Assembly: GCA_016215625.1 (NCBI GenBank)
Contig: JACRIW010000081.1
Location: 62,001 to 126,000, forward strand
Source: Candidatus Eiseniibacteriota bacterium
Lineage (GTDB): Bacteria; Eisenbacteria; RBG-16-71-46
Direction: 5' to 3'
Length of the DNA: 64,000 nt
Shown: positions 9,540-17,550 of the stretch, piece after piece
How positions within the stretch are numbered: the first letter of the stretch is position 1
How the letters are laid out: the number at the start of each line of letters is the position of its first letter
Program-made: the position numbers and the translations under genes
The notes under the pieces: generated by a model
The model's input: only the letters and a program-made list of their open reading frames with translations
Databases searched by the model: none
Told to the model about the DNA's origin: nothing

Positions 9540-10277
9540 ATGAAGAGGATTCTCGGCACGGCGGTCTTGTTCGCACTGCTCGCGACGAGCGTGTTCGCTC
9601 CGCTCGCGTCCGCACAGTGCGTCACGGGCACCGGCGTGAACGTGCTCTTGAAGTGGGACGCCAACGGTTTCTCGTTCGAGAACGGTGCGCCCTACACCAA
9701 CTACGTTTCGCCCGCCGGAAACGTGCTCACCAACGTGCTCGGCGTGTCGCTGTTCTGCGCGCCGCTCTCCGGCCTCAACCCGAACGATCCCGCCAAGGAA
9801 TACACGATGGTGTGGACCGGCCTGGTCTCGGGCGGCACGGTGACCACGCCCTTCGGCGCGTCCGGCTCCAAGTACAGCACGGTCTACACGGGCGGCAGCT
9901 TCGCGCTGTACGAGGGCCCGGTGAACGCGCGTGCGTGGACGGCCGCCACGGTGCCCGTTCCGGGCTCCGCGCTCGGTGCGTACACGGACGGCGCGATCGT
10001 GCTCAGCGGCGCGATCGACTCGCTCACCACGACGATCACGCGCAGCTCGCTCGGCACCGTGAACGGCTCGTTCCGCGGCAAGTACCGCGTCACGGGCGGC
10101 ACGCTGGCCAACCTGTTCTGCCCCGGCGGCGCCGCAGGCCTGATGGACGGGCTGTGGTTCCCGGTCGCCCCTCCCGCGGGCTACACGGGACACAACAACG
10201 GCAAGTTCGACGCTCCGGACTGCACGACCCCGGCGAAGACCACCTCGTGGGGACGCATCAAGACGATGTACCGGTAG
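9540..10277 (+). CDS. secreted protein, second member with W-G-x-I-K-T-x-Y-R C-terminus
   Basis: I do not recognise this protein. It has 245 residues. The signal peptide M-K-R-I-L-G followed by a hydrophobic stretch ends near A-S-A-Q (about residue 26). The mature domain is beta-rich and has several Cys (C-V-T-G-T near the start, F-C-A-P, L-F-C-P-G-G, P-D-C-T-T) that could form disulfides in the periplasm or outside. It ends T-S-W-G-R-I-K-T-M-Y-R, matching the end of the preceding protein. ATG 9540 has GGGAGG at 9529-9534; a TTG two codons earlier overlaps this site and is less likely. A strong terminator follows. Confidence 0.8.
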   Translation: MKRILGTAVLFALLATSVFAPLASAQCVTGTGVNVLLKWDANGFSFENGAPYTNYVSPAGNVLTNVLGVSLFCAPLSGLNPNDPAKEYTMVWTGLVSGGTVTTPFGASGSKYSTVYTGGSFALYEGPVNARAWTAATVPVPGSALGAYTDGAIVLSGAIDSLTTTITRSSLGTVNGSFRGKYRVTGGTLANLFCPGGAAGLMDGLWFPVAPPAGYTGHNNGKFDAPDCTTPAKTTSWGRIKTMYR

Positions 10278-10306
10278 CCGCGGCGCACCACCCCTTGCCG
10301 CTCACG

Positions 10307-10336
10307 AGCCCGGTGTCGCCCCGCGACACCGGGCTT
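10307..10336 (+). terminator. rho-independent-like terminator
   Basis: Twelve-base arms AGCCCGGTGTCG (10307-10318) and CGACACCGGGCT (10324-10335) with a CCCCG loop. Only a short TT follows. It lies 29 bases after the second secreted-protein gene and before the receiver-like gene. Confidence 0.75.
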
Positions 10337-10374
10337 CGTGCGTCCCGAAGCCCTCTCGCAGCATCGAACCGCCC

Positions 10375-10755
10375 ATGACCACACTCGCCATCCTCGACGA
10401 CTTGTTCTTCGTGGCGCGGCTCCAGGGCACCGCGAGGTCCTGCGGCGCGACCCTCGAGATCGCTCCGTCCGCGCGGGCGCTCGAACGCTTCGCCGAGACC
10501 GCACCCGCCCGCGTGCTCGTGGACCTCCACGCGCCGCTCGACCTCGCGGCGCTCGTCGCGGGAATCCGCGCGAGCGGCAACGGCTCCCACGTCCGTATCA
10601 CCGGCTTCTACTCGCACGTGGACGGCGAAACGCGCCGCCGTGCGCTCGCCGCCGGGATCGACGAAGCGATGCCGCGCTCGGTGTTCGTGGGCAAGCTGCC
10701 CGAACTGCTCACGCGCGCGCCCGGCAGCACGAACGAAACGGAGACGCACTCATGA
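10375..10755 (+). CDS. degenerate response-regulator receiver-like protein
   Basis: Single-domain protein of 126 residues with the alternating alpha/beta pattern of a CheY-like fold. It keeps an acidic pair near the N-terminus (L-D-D) and a central Asp in V-L-V-D-L-H-A-P that could be the phospho-acceptor. The end of beta-4 reads I-T-G-F-Y-S-H and the usual K-P of beta-5 is replaced by P-R-S. A pseudo-receiver is therefore as likely as a true one. There is no output domain. Its stop overlaps the next start by ATGA. Confidence 0.65.
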   Translation: MTTLAILDDLFFVARLQGTARSCGATLEIAPSARALERFAETAPARVLVDLHAPLDLAALVAGIRASGNGSHVRITGFYSHVDGETRRRALAAGIDEAMPRSVFVGKLPELLTRAPGSTNETETHS

Positions 10756-11192
10756 GGGGCACGCTGTTCACCACCGAAGCCGAGTTCGCCGAAGTGATCC
10801 GGGGCATGCGCACCGTGGGCGTGTACGGCATCAAGGACGGCAAGCGCCCCGACGCACCGGCCTACACGATCCCCGCGATGCTCGCCGAGCAGGGCTACGA
10901 GATCGTCGGCATCAACCCCACGCTCGCCGAGGCGCTCGGCCGTCCGGTGCACCCCACGCTCGCCGCGCTCGGCCGCCGCGTGGACGTGCTCGACGTGTTC
11001 CGGCGCAGCGACGCCATTCCCGAACTGGCCGACGAACTCCTCGCGCTGCCCGAGGCGCAGCGCCCCGGCACGGTGTGGCTGCAGAGCGGCATCCGTCACG
11101 ACGATTCCGCCCGGCGCCTCGTCGAGGCGGGCATGAACGTCGTCCAGGACGCCTGTCTCGGGGTGCTCGCCCGGCGGCACGGCCCGAGGTGA
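10752..11192 (+). CDS. CoA-binding domain protein (YccU-like)
   Basis: Small cytoplasmic Rossmann-type protein of 146 residues. It matches the CoA_binding_2 pattern: M-R-T-V-G-V-Y-G-I-K near the start, then Y-E-I-V-G-I-N-P-T, a V-D-V-L-D-V-F-R-R segment, W-L-Q-S-G-I-R, and N-V-V-Q-D-A-C-L-G-V at the end. The family is small and stand-alone; its physiological ligand is poorly defined. The ATG at 10752 overlaps the preceding stop, so the two are co-translated. The promoter for the next operon overlaps the end of this gene. Confidence 0.88.
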   Translation: MRGTLFTTEAEFAEVIRGMRTVGVYGIKDGKRPDAPAYTIPAMLAEQGYEIVGINPTLAEALGRPVHPTLAALGRRVDVLDVFRRSDAIPELADELLALPEAQRPGTVWLQSGIRHDDSARRLVEAGMNVVQDACLGVLARRHGPR

Positions 11193-11218
11193 CGCTGCCC
11201 GGAGCCGCTGGCTATACT
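11189..11218 (+). promoter_or_regulatory. promoter for the zinc-ribbon/queECD operon
   Basis: GTGACG (11189-11194) and TATACT (11213-11218) are separated by 18 bases, overlapping the end of the CoA-binding gene. The predicted transcription start is near 11225, giving a leader of about 35 bases. That is too short for a preQ1 riboswitch, and I see none. Confidence 0.5.
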
Positions 11219-11259
11219 GCCGCGCGTTCCCTCGTGTCCCACCTGTACCGGAAGGTCCC

Positions 11260-11427
11260 ATGAGCCACTCCTCCACGCCGGCCAAGACCGGCGATCGCGT
11301 GCGCATTTCCTGTCCCGGCTGCGGCCGCCACGACTTCGTCGCGTGGCCCGCGAACCAGGACACCTACGCCTGGAAGTGCTTCAACTGCGAGAAGTCGTTC
11401 GAGCTGCACAAGGGTGGAAAGCACTGA
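11260..11427 (+). CDS. small zinc-ribbon protein
   Basis: A 55-residue protein. It has two C-x2-C knuckles, C-P-G-C and C-F-N-C, separated by 18 residues with D-F-V-A-W-P between, which is the geometry of a single zinc ribbon. The N-terminus is polar and has no signal. GC-rich codon use and the position directly ahead of queE (gap of four bases) support it as real. The function is unknown. It could be a nucleic-acid or protein-binding accessory, or just the first gene of the operon. GGAAGG lies a few bases before the ATG. Confidence 0.75.
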   Translation: MSHSSTPAKTGDRVRISCPGCGRHDFVAWPANQDTYAWKCFNCEKSFELHKGGKH

Positions 11428-11431
11428 TCGC

Positions 11432-12091
11432 GTGACACTGCGCTGGTCCGAACTTTTCCACTCGCTGCAGGGCGAAGGCCCGTCCGCGGGAACTCCCGCG
11501 CACTTCCTCCGCCTGCAGGGCTGCGACGTCGGCTGCCGCTGGTGCGACACGAAGTACACGTGGAGCCCCGACGGCGGCACGGCGGGCACGTACGAAGACG
11601 CCCGGGCGCGGCTGCACGCGCTCGGCGCCGCGCCGCTGATCGTGATCACGGGTGGCGAACCGCTCACGCACCCCGGCATCGCCTCGCTCGTCGAGCGCGC
11701 ACTCGCCGACTGGGAGCGCGTCGAGATCGAGACGAGTGGCGTCGTGCCCCCGCCCGTGCGGCACGAGCGGCTGTACTACAACCACTCGCCGAAACTGCCT
11801 TCGGTCACCGACCGCTCCGCGGACACGTGGCGCCACGCCGCGGCGTTCGCGGCCGACCCCAACACGACGTTCAAGATCGTCGTCGGCGACGACCCCGACA
11901 CCGGTGACATGCTGCGCCTCGTGCGCACTCACGACCTTCCCCGGAACCGCATCATGCTCATGCCCGAAGGACTCACCGACGCCGCGCTGCACGAACGCGC
12001 CGTGGCGCTCGCCGAACTCTGCAAGCGCGAAGGACTGCGCCTGTCGCCCCGGCTGCACGTCTGGCTGTGGGGCGCGCGGAGGGGCGTGTGA
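11432..12091 (+). CDS. queE: 7-carboxy-7-deazaguanine synthase (radical SAM)
   Basis: Converts 6-carboxy-5,6,7,8-tetrahydropterin to 7-carboxy-7-deazaguanine in preQ0/queuosine biosynthesis, using S-adenosylmethionine and a 4Fe-4S cluster. The product has 219 residues. The cluster motif is C31-x3-C35-x2-C38 ([10 protein letters not shown]). Other landmarks are F-H-S-L-Q-G-E-G near the start, the S-adenosylmethionine-binding I-T-G-G-E-P-L, and E-I-E-T-S-G. The chosen start is GTG 11432; GTG 11414 would overlap the zinc-ribbon gene. It overlaps queC by GTGA. Confidence 0.95.
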   Translation: MTLRWSELFHSLQGEGPSAGTPAHFLRLQGCDVGCRWCDTKYTWSPDGGTAGTYEDARARLHALGAAPLIVITGGEPLTHPGIASLVERALADWERVEIETSGVVPPPVRHERLYYNHSPKLPSVTDRSADTWRHAAAFAADPNTTFKIVVGDDPDTGDMLRLVRTHDLPRNRIMLMPEGLTDAALHERAVALAELCKREGLRLSPRLHVWLWGARRGV

Positions 12092-12795
12092 GCGCCGCGA
12101 CGAAGCGTGCCGTCGTGCTGCTCTCGGGCGGGCTCGATTCCGCGACGTGCCTCGCGTGGGCGCGCGCGCAGGGCTTCACGTGCGCGACGCTCGCCGTGGA
12201 CTACGGCCAGCGCCACCGCGTCGAACTCGAGGCCGCGGCGCGCGTCGCGAAAGCGCTCGGCTCCTCGGACCACCGCACCGTGCGCATTGACCTGTCGGCG
12301 ATCGGCGGCTCGGCGCTCACCGCCGACATCGCGGTGCCCAAGGGCCGCGACGAGGCCGCGATGGCCGGCGCGATTCCGGTCACGTACGTGCCCGCGCGCA
12401 ACGCCGTGTTCCTCGCGACCGCGTTGGGCTTCGCCGAGACGCTCGGCGCCTCCGACCTCGTGGCCGGCATGAACGCGATCGACTACTCGGGCTATCCCGA
12501 CTGCCGCCCCGAGTTCGTGCGCGCGTTCGAATCGCTCGCGAAGGTGGCCACGAAGATGGGCGTGGAGGGCGCGACCTGGCGCGTGCACACGCCTCTCATG
12601 GAACTCGACAAGGCCGGCATCATCCGGCTCGGCGTGTCGCTGGGCGTGGACTACGCCATCACCCATTCCTGCTACGATCCCGCGCCCGACGGACGCGCCT
12701 GTGGAGCCTGCGATTCCTGCCTGCTCCGCGCCCGCGGCTTCCGAGAAGCCGGCGTGACCGATCCCACCCGCTACCTGAACTCCCCCGAGGGCTGA
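12088..12795 (+). CDS. queC: 7-cyano-7-deazaguanine synthase
   Basis: ATP- and ammonia-dependent conversion of 7-carboxy-7-deazaguanine to preQ0. The protein has 235 residues. The PP-loop ATPase motif S-G-G-L-D-S is at residues 13-18. V-D-Y-G-Q-R-H, V-P-A-R-N and [14 protein letters not shown] are family hallmarks. The C-terminal zinc site is formed by S-C-Y-D plus C-G-A-C-D-S-C. GTG 12088 overlaps the queE stop by GTGA, and this start places the PP-loop at the usual distance. Confidence 0.96.
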   Translation: MSAATKRAVVLLSGGLDSATCLAWARAQGFTCATLAVDYGQRHRVELEAAARVAKALGSSDHRTVRIDLSAIGGSALTADIAVPKGRDEAAMAGAIPVTYVPARNAVFLATALGFAETLGASDLVAGMNAIDYSGYPDCRPEFVRAFESLAKVATKMGVEGATWRVHTPLMELDKAGIIRLGVSLGVDYAITHSCYDPAPDGRACGACDSCLLRARGFREAGVTDPTRYLNSPEG

Positions 12796-12799
12796 AGTC

Positions 12800-13165
12800 G
12801 TGCGCGTCGAACTGGTCAAGCGTTTCCGATTCGAGTCGGCCCACCGTCTCCCGATGGTGCCTCCCGACCACAAGTGCCACCGCATCCACGGCCACTCGTT
12901 CCGCGTGGACGTCACGATCGCCGGCGAGATCGATCCCAAGATGGGCTGGCTCGTGGACTTCGGCGAGATCGCCGCGCGCGTCGAACCCATCCTCCGGACG
13001 GAGTTGGACCACCGCCTGCTGAACGACGTGCCCGGACTGGAGAATCCGACGTCCGAGCTGCTCAGCGTGTGGCTCTGGAACCGGCTCAAGGACGTGGTGC
13101 CGCATCTGGACGCGATCACCGTCCACGAGACGTGCACCGCCCGCTGTACCTACCGCGGAAACTGA
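12800..13165 (+). CDS. queD: 6-carboxy-5,6,7,8-tetrahydropterin synthase
   Basis: Converts dihydroneopterin triphosphate to 6-carboxytetrahydropterin, the step before QueE. The protein has 121 residues. Zinc ligands are H15 (S-A-H-R-L) and H30/H32 (H-G-H-S-F); C26 in K-C-H-R-I-H is the catalytic Cys. D-F-G-E-I and L-D-H-R-L-L-N complete the signature, and H-E-T-C near the end provides the C-terminal acid. GTG 12800 lies four bases after queC. Neither folE nor queF is in the window, so the pathway is completed elsewhere or uses preQ0. Confidence 0.95.
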   Translation: MRVELVKRFRFESAHRLPMVPPDHKCHRIHGHSFRVDVTIAGEIDPKMGWLVDFGEIAARVEPILRTELDHRLLNDVPGLENPTSELLSVWLWNRLKDVVPHLDAITVHETCTARCTYRGN

Positions 13166-13340
13166 CGTCGCCGGAATCCCCGCGATGATTGTCCGGAACA
13201 TGACGCGCCCATCGGAATAGGCGCGGCATCTTGAGCGTGATCGTCATGGCAGGCGCGCACGTCCCGGAAAAGCCGTCACTCAAGCCCAGCCGCGGAAGGC
13301 CGATGCTAGAAACGCCCTCCAACCGGCCAGGGAGCCCATC

Positions 13341-14258
13341 ATGAAACATCGCATCTTCGTCACCGGAGCCTCGGGATACATCGGCAGCGCCGTCGCGCAG
13401 CGACTCGTGCGCGGCGGACACGACGTCATCGGCCTCGCGCGCAACGAAGCGACCGCGCGCAAGCTCGAGACGCTCGGCGTCACCCCCGTGCAGGGCGATC
13501 TCGCCGACCTCACGGCGTGGGTCGGCGTGCTCCAGAACTGCGACACCGCGGTGCACACCGCGTTCGACGGCGCGACCGGCGCCTCGGACATGGACCACCA
13601 GGCACTCGAAGCGTTCCGCGCGGCCTCGCTCGACGGCCGGCTCCGCCGCGTGCTCTACACGAGCGGCAGCTGGGTGCACGGCGCCGGCGGCGACCGCGTG
13701 CTCGACGAGACCGCTCCGCTGAAGCCGCTCGAACTCGTGCAGTGGCGCGTCGCGCACGAGGAGATCGCGCTCGACCTGTCCGCACACGACGTCGCGACGA
13801 TCATCCTTCGCCCCGGCATGGTGTACGGCGAGCACCGCGGCATCTTCGGGACGTGGTTCGACGAAGCGAAGCAGAAGAAGACGATCACGTACCCCGGCGA
13901 CGGTGCGCAGCACTGGTCGTGCGTGCACCGCGAGGATGTGGCCGAGGCGTACGCGCTGGCGATGGAGCACGGCAAGGCCGGTGAGCGCTACCTGCTCGCC
14001 GACGAGAGCCGTGCGACCGTGAAGCAGCTCGCGGAAGCCGCGGCGGCCGCCGCCGGTGCGACCGCGCAGCCGTGGCCCGCCGAGCAGGTCGTCAAGACGC
14101 TCTCGCTGTTCGGCAAGGCGCTGCTCAACGACCTGCAGGTCACGAGCGCCAAGGCCCGCCGCGAACTGGGCTGGGTGCCTCGCCACGCGTCGTTCGTGAA
14201 CGACGCGCCGGCGCTCTGGCGCGAATGGCTCGACGCGAAGGAAGCGCCGGTCGCCTGA
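13341..14258 (+). CDS. atypical SDR, NAD-dependent epimerase-like
   Basis: Extended-type short-chain dehydrogenase fold of 305 residues. The N-terminal dinucleotide motif G-A-S-G-Y-I-G (residues 8-14) and the V-Q-G-D-L-A-D segment are clear, as are Y-T-S-G-S-W-V-H and I-L-R-P-G-M-V-Y-G further on. The place normally holding the catalytic Y-x3-K reads W-R-V-A-H, so both catalytic residues appear replaced. Classical epimerase chemistry is thus doubtful. ATG 13341 has GGGAG upstream. A terminator follows, so this is a single-gene unit. Confidence 0.85.
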   Translation: MKHRIFVTGASGYIGSAVAQRLVRGGHDVIGLARNEATARKLETLGVTPVQGDLADLTAWVGVLQNCDTAVHTAFDGATGASDMDHQALEAFRAASLDGRLRRVLYTSGSWVHGAGGDRVLDETAPLKPLELVQWRVAHEEIALDLSAHDVATIILRPGMVYGEHRGIFGTWFDEAKQKKTITYPGDGAQHWSCVHREDVAEAYALAMEHGKAGERYLLADESRATVKQLAEAAAAAAGATAQPWPAEQVVKTLSLFGKALLNDLQVTSAKARRELGWVPRHASFVNDAPALWREWLDAKEAPVA

Positions 14259-14284
14259 CCGCCACGTCACACGACGCACACGCG

Positions 14285-14314
14285 AAGGCCCGGCGGGAAC
14301 GCCGGGCCTTCTTC
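14285..14314 (+). terminator. rho-independent-like terminator
   Basis: Eleven-base arms AAGGCCCGGCG (14285-14295) and CGCCGGGCCTT (14300-14310) with a GGAA tetraloop, followed by CTTC. It lies 26 bases after the SDR stop. Confidence 0.8.
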
Positions 14315-14358
14315 CGTGATGGCGCGACGCACCCGCGGGCCGCTAACCTGCCGCTCGC

Positions 14359-16170
14359 ATGAAACTCCCGCTTCGTCCCCTCGCGCTCGCCGCCGCGGCA
14401 CTCGCCGCACTCGCGCTCGTCTTCGTGCTCGCCGGCGCCCTGTTCGCGCCGCGGATCGCCTCCTCCCGGCTGCGCGCAGCCGCTCGCGCTCGCGGACTGG
14501 ACGTCACCTGGCGCACGCTCGCGTGGCGCTGGCCCGCCGGAGTGGACGTGCGCGATCTCACGGGGCGGTCGCTCGCGAACGGCGACACGCTGCTCGTCGC
14601 GAAGACGCTCGACGTGCGGCTCGCGCCGTGGCCGCTGCTCGCCGGGCGCGCGCGCGTGAGGTCGCTGACGCTCGAGGACGCCTTCGTGCGCCGGGACGCG
14701 CGCGCGAGGGAGGACGCCGACACGCTCGCGATCGCGGCAAACGACGACGAGAAGCCCGACGCGGCCGTCGCCGAACGCGTGCGCCGGCGCGCCGACCAGT
14801 TCGTGCGCATGCTGCTCGCTCCCGCTCGCCGCCTGCCCGCGCTGCACCTCGAACGCGTGGCGCTCGAGGGCGCCGGGCAGGGCGTCACGCTCCAGGCGTT
14901 CGATCTCTCGCACGCACCCGGCGGCACGATCCTCGCCGCGCTCGGCACACTGCACGGCGAGAGCGACGTGCCGTTCGACGCGATCGCGAAGTGGGACCCC
15001 GCCGACCGCCTCACCGCGCGTGCCGAGTTCCGCATCGCCGGCTCCGAGCCGCCGTCGCCACCCTCGGTCGTGCTGCAGTTTGACGGCGTCGTGCGCCAGG
15101 ACCGGCGCGCGGGCGAGCTGCGCGTCGAGGACGGCGCGCGCGTGCGCATCGGCGAACTGGGCGCCGCGCTCTCGGCGCGGGTGAGCGAACGCGGCCCGGC
15201 GTTCGAGCTCGCGATCGCGGCCGACAGCCTCACCGCGCGCAAGGTCGTGCGCAGCCTGCCCGCGCCCGTGCTCGGTCCGCTGCGCGACCTCGAGGTGACG
15301 GGCTCGTGGGACTGGCACGCGAGCGTGAAGCTCGACCTCTCGCAGCCGGACAGCGTGCGCTTCGCGGCGGACGTGATCCCGCACGGGCTCGCGCTCGACC
15401 CGGCGATCTCGCGCCCGAGCCTGCACGCGATTCTCCGGCCGTTCACGGCGACGATCCACCTGCCGAAGCAGCGGCTCGTGACGCGCGAGCTGTCCCCGCT
15501 CAATCCGCACTTCCGCACGCTCGACGAGATCAGCCCGTACCTGCGCGACGCGCTCGTGACCAACGAGGACGGCGGCTTCTGGCGGCATCGCGGTTTCAAC
15601 ACCGAGGCGATCGGTCTCGCCATCGCCGCGAACCTCAAGGCGGGCTCCTATCGCCGCGGGGCGGGCACGATCACCATGCAGCTCGCGCGCAACCTCTGGC
15701 TCGGCCACCAGCGCACGCTCTCGCGCAAGGCGCAGGAGGTCGTGATGGCGTGGCTGCTCGAACACCAGACCGGCATCCCCAAGGAGCGCCTGCTCGAGAT
15801 CTACCTCAACATCATCGAGTGGGGCCCGGAGCTGCACGGCGCCGACGAAGCCGCGCGCTGGTACTTCGACGAGGACGCCGGAGCGCTCGACCTCGACGAG
15901 GCGCTCTTCCTCGCGATCCTCGTCCCGAGCCCGAGCAAATGGCGCTGGCGGCTGGACTCCTCGGGCGAACTGCGCCCGTTCGCGCGCGCGCAGATGCACT
16001 TCATCGCGAACAAGATGGCGTCCAAGGGCTGGCTCGATCCCGCCGCCGTGCCGCCCGCCGACTCGCTGCGCATCACGCTGCGCGGTCCGGCGCGACTGCT
16101 GTTCGCCGCGCCCGACAGCACGCGCGCGGGAGCCGCGAGCGCGGACTCGCTCGGCGCGGTCTTCGAGTAG
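14359..16170 (+). CDS. GT51 peptidoglycan transglycosylase with long N-terminal domain
   Basis: Membrane-anchored enzyme of 603 residues that would polymerise lipid II into glycan strands in the periplasm. One transmembrane helix lies at residues 8-33. Residues about 40-370 look like an AsmA/DUF3971-type beta-rich region (repeated L-D-V, L-D-L and V-x-F-D patterns). The GT51 domain begins near 390: E-D-G-G-F-W-R-H-R-G-F with catalytic E403, then R-R-G-A-G-T-I-T-M-Q-L-A-R-N-L-W-L and K-E-R-L-L-E-I-Y-L-N-I-I-E-W-G. No transpeptidase domain follows, as in monofunctional MtgA, but the N-terminal extension is unusual. A -10-like TAACCT lies 14344-14349, suggesting a leaderless message. Confidence 0.9.
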   Translation: MKLPLRPLALAAAALAALALVFVLAGALFAPRIASSRLRAAARARGLDVTWRTLAWRWPAGVDVRDLTGRSLANGDTLLVAKTLDVRLAPWPLLAGRARVRSLTLEDAFVRRDARAREDADTLAIAANDDEKPDAAVAERVRRRADQFVRMLLAPARRLPALHLERVALEGAGQGVTLQAFDLSHAPGGTILAALGTLHGESDVPFDAIAKWDPADRLTARAEFRIAGSEPPSPPSVVLQFDGVVRQDRRAGELRVEDGARVRIGELGAALSARVSERGPAFELAIAADSLTARKVVRSLPAPVLGPLRDLEVTGSWDWHASVKLDLSQPDSVRFAADVIPHGLALDPAISRPSLHAILRPFTATIHLPKQRLVTRELSPLNPHFRTLDEISPYLRDALVTNEDGGFWRHRGFNTEAIGLAIAANLKAGSYRRGAGTITMQLARNLWLGHQRTLSRKAQEVVMAWLLEHQTGIPKERLLEIYLNIIEWGPELHGADEAARWYFDEDAGALDLDEALFLAILVPSPSKWRWRLDSSGELRPFARAQMHFIANKMASKGWLDPAAVPPADSLRITLRGPARLLFAAPDSTRAGAASADSLGAVFE

Positions 16171-16177
16171 GCCGCGG

Positions 16178-16855
16178 CTACTTGCCGGGCAGGGCCATCG
16201 GGCCCTGTTCCAGAATGCGATCGCCCTGGCGCAGCGCGATCACGCGCACGTAGGCGCCGGCGCCGATCGTGCCCGGCTCCAGCGTCCACGTGAGCGACGC
16301 GCCGGCGTTCGCCGAGTGCACGACCGCGAACAGCGGATCGAGCACCTCGACGAGATAGCTCTCGGCGCCGGGCATCGGAAGCCACGTCACCGTGTACGCG
16401 CCCGCACCGGCGGCCACCACCGTGAGCAGCTCGGCCTGGCGCTCCGTCCCCGCGCCGCCACGCGCCGTGTCGCCCACCTGCGGGCCACGCATCGCGCGCG
16501 GCACGAACACCACACCGGCGACGATCGCCACGGCCGCGAAGCCGACCGCGAGCCGCCCCTGCGGCCCGGCGCACCACTGCGCGAAACGTGCGAGCCACCC
16601 GGCACGCGGCGGCTGCGCCGCGGCGCACGCGGAAGCACCCGCGGGCGCGCCCTCCGACGTGATCCGGTCCACGAACGACGACAGCCGCGCGTGTGCGCCC
16701 GCCGCTTCGTCCGCGCTCACACGCGAGTTCCCGGCGGTGAAGGCCGCGTATTCGGCCGAAAGCGCGAGGCAGCGCGCGCAGCCCTCGACGTGCGCACGCT
16801 CGGCTTCCGTCCAGGCGCCGGGCTGCGACAAGCGATCGATTTCGGGACAGTTCAC
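16178..16855 (-). CDS. zinc-finger anti-sigma factor with Fn3-like C-terminus
   Basis: Single-pass membrane regulator of 225 residues for the preceding sigma factor. The N-terminal ZAS-type zinc finger uses C3, H22, C26 and C29 (H-V-E-G-C-A-R-C). A transmembrane helix lies at about 101-118 (V-G-F-A-A-V-A-I-V-A-G-V-V-F-V). The extracytoplasmic part has a fibronectin-III-like pattern (Y-T-V-T-W-L-P-M-P-G-A-E-S-Y-L-V-E-V), which recurs in two other proteins of this window. GTG 16855 overlaps the sigma stop by GTGA, fixing start and coupling. Confidence 0.87.
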   Translation of the reverse strand: MNCPEIDRLSQPGAWTEAERAHVEGCARCLALSAEYAAFTAGNSRVSADEAAGAHARLSSFVDRITSEGAPAGASACAAAQPPRAGWLARFAQWCAGPQGRLAVGFAAVAIVAGVVFVPRAMRGPQVGDTARGGAGTERQAELLTVVAAGAGAYTVTWLPMPGAESYLVEVLDPLFAVVHSANAGASLTWTLEPGTIGAGAYVRVIALRQGDRILEQGPMALPGK

Positions 16856-17457
16856 GTGTCGTCCCCCTCGTTCCGTGCGATGCCACGTGCCTCGAGCGCC
16901 GTGCGCAGTTTGCGCCGGGCCGTCTGCAGCAGGCCGCGTGCCCCGCTCGATCCCGGCACGTCCAGCAGCTGCGTCAGTTCCTCCACCGGGACGCGCTCGA
17001 AACATCGCAGCCACAGCACCTGCTGCTCGATCGGGTCGAGAGCTTCCCGGATCACTTCCAGCACACGCTCTTCCTCGATACGCCGTTCCGCCGACTCCTC
17101 CGGACCCGCCGACGCGGCGGCCGGAAGCTCGTCGGCGTCGGCGCCCTCGTCGCGCGTCAACGCCACCGGGCGCATGGCCCGGATGCAGCGATGCCGCGCG
17201 ATCGTGAACACCCAGGCACCGAAGGGCGCGCGGAACTGGAACGAACCGAGCGAGCGGTAGACCGCGAGGAGCACGTCCTGCGACAGGTCGAGCGCGCGAT
17301 CGGGATCGCGAACGAACCTGCGGCACCACGCGTACACCGGACCCTGCCAGCGCCTGAGGAGCTCCGCGGCCGCTTCACGCGACTGCTCGGCGCCGGCGCT
17401 GGCCAGCCTCACCAGTTCTTCGTCCGTGCGGCCTTCGAAGGCCGAACGCTTCACCAT
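16852..17457 (-). CDS. ECF-type RNA polymerase sigma factor
   Basis: Sigma-70 family, group IV, 201 residues. Region 2 shows D-L-S-Q-D-V-L-L-A-V-Y-R-S-L and F-G-A-W-V-F-T-I-A-R-H-R-C; region 4 shows L-D-P-I-E-Q-Q-V-L-W-L-R-C-F, V-P-V-E-E-L-T-Q-L-L and G-A-R-G-L-L-Q-T-A-R-R-K-L. It would direct transcription when released by the coupled anti-sigma factor. It lies 93 bases downstream of the CHAT gene on the same strand, so the three may form one unit. A similar sigma gene lies at 55985-56569. Confidence 0.93.
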   Translation of the reverse strand: MVKRSAFEGRTDEELVRLASAGAEQSREAAAELLRRWQGPVYAWCRRFVRDPDRALDLSQDVLLAVYRSLGSFQFRAPFGAWVFTIARHRCIRAMRPVALTRDEGADADELPAAASAGPEESAERRIEEERVLEVIREALDPIEQQVLWLRCFERVPVEELTQLLDVPGSSGARGLLQTARRKLRTALEARGIARNEGDDT

Positions 17458-17550
17458 GGGAGAGTCCGGGTCGGGTCCGCCGTCACACGCGAAATCGTCC
17501 GGGGGGTCCGGCCGGGCGCCGACGGGCGCGCGGATGATACCGGCGAAGCC

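Noticed and set aside
11219-11259. preQ1 riboswitch before the queuosine genes
   Set aside because: The leader is only about 35 bases and lacks the preQ1 stem-loop pattern.
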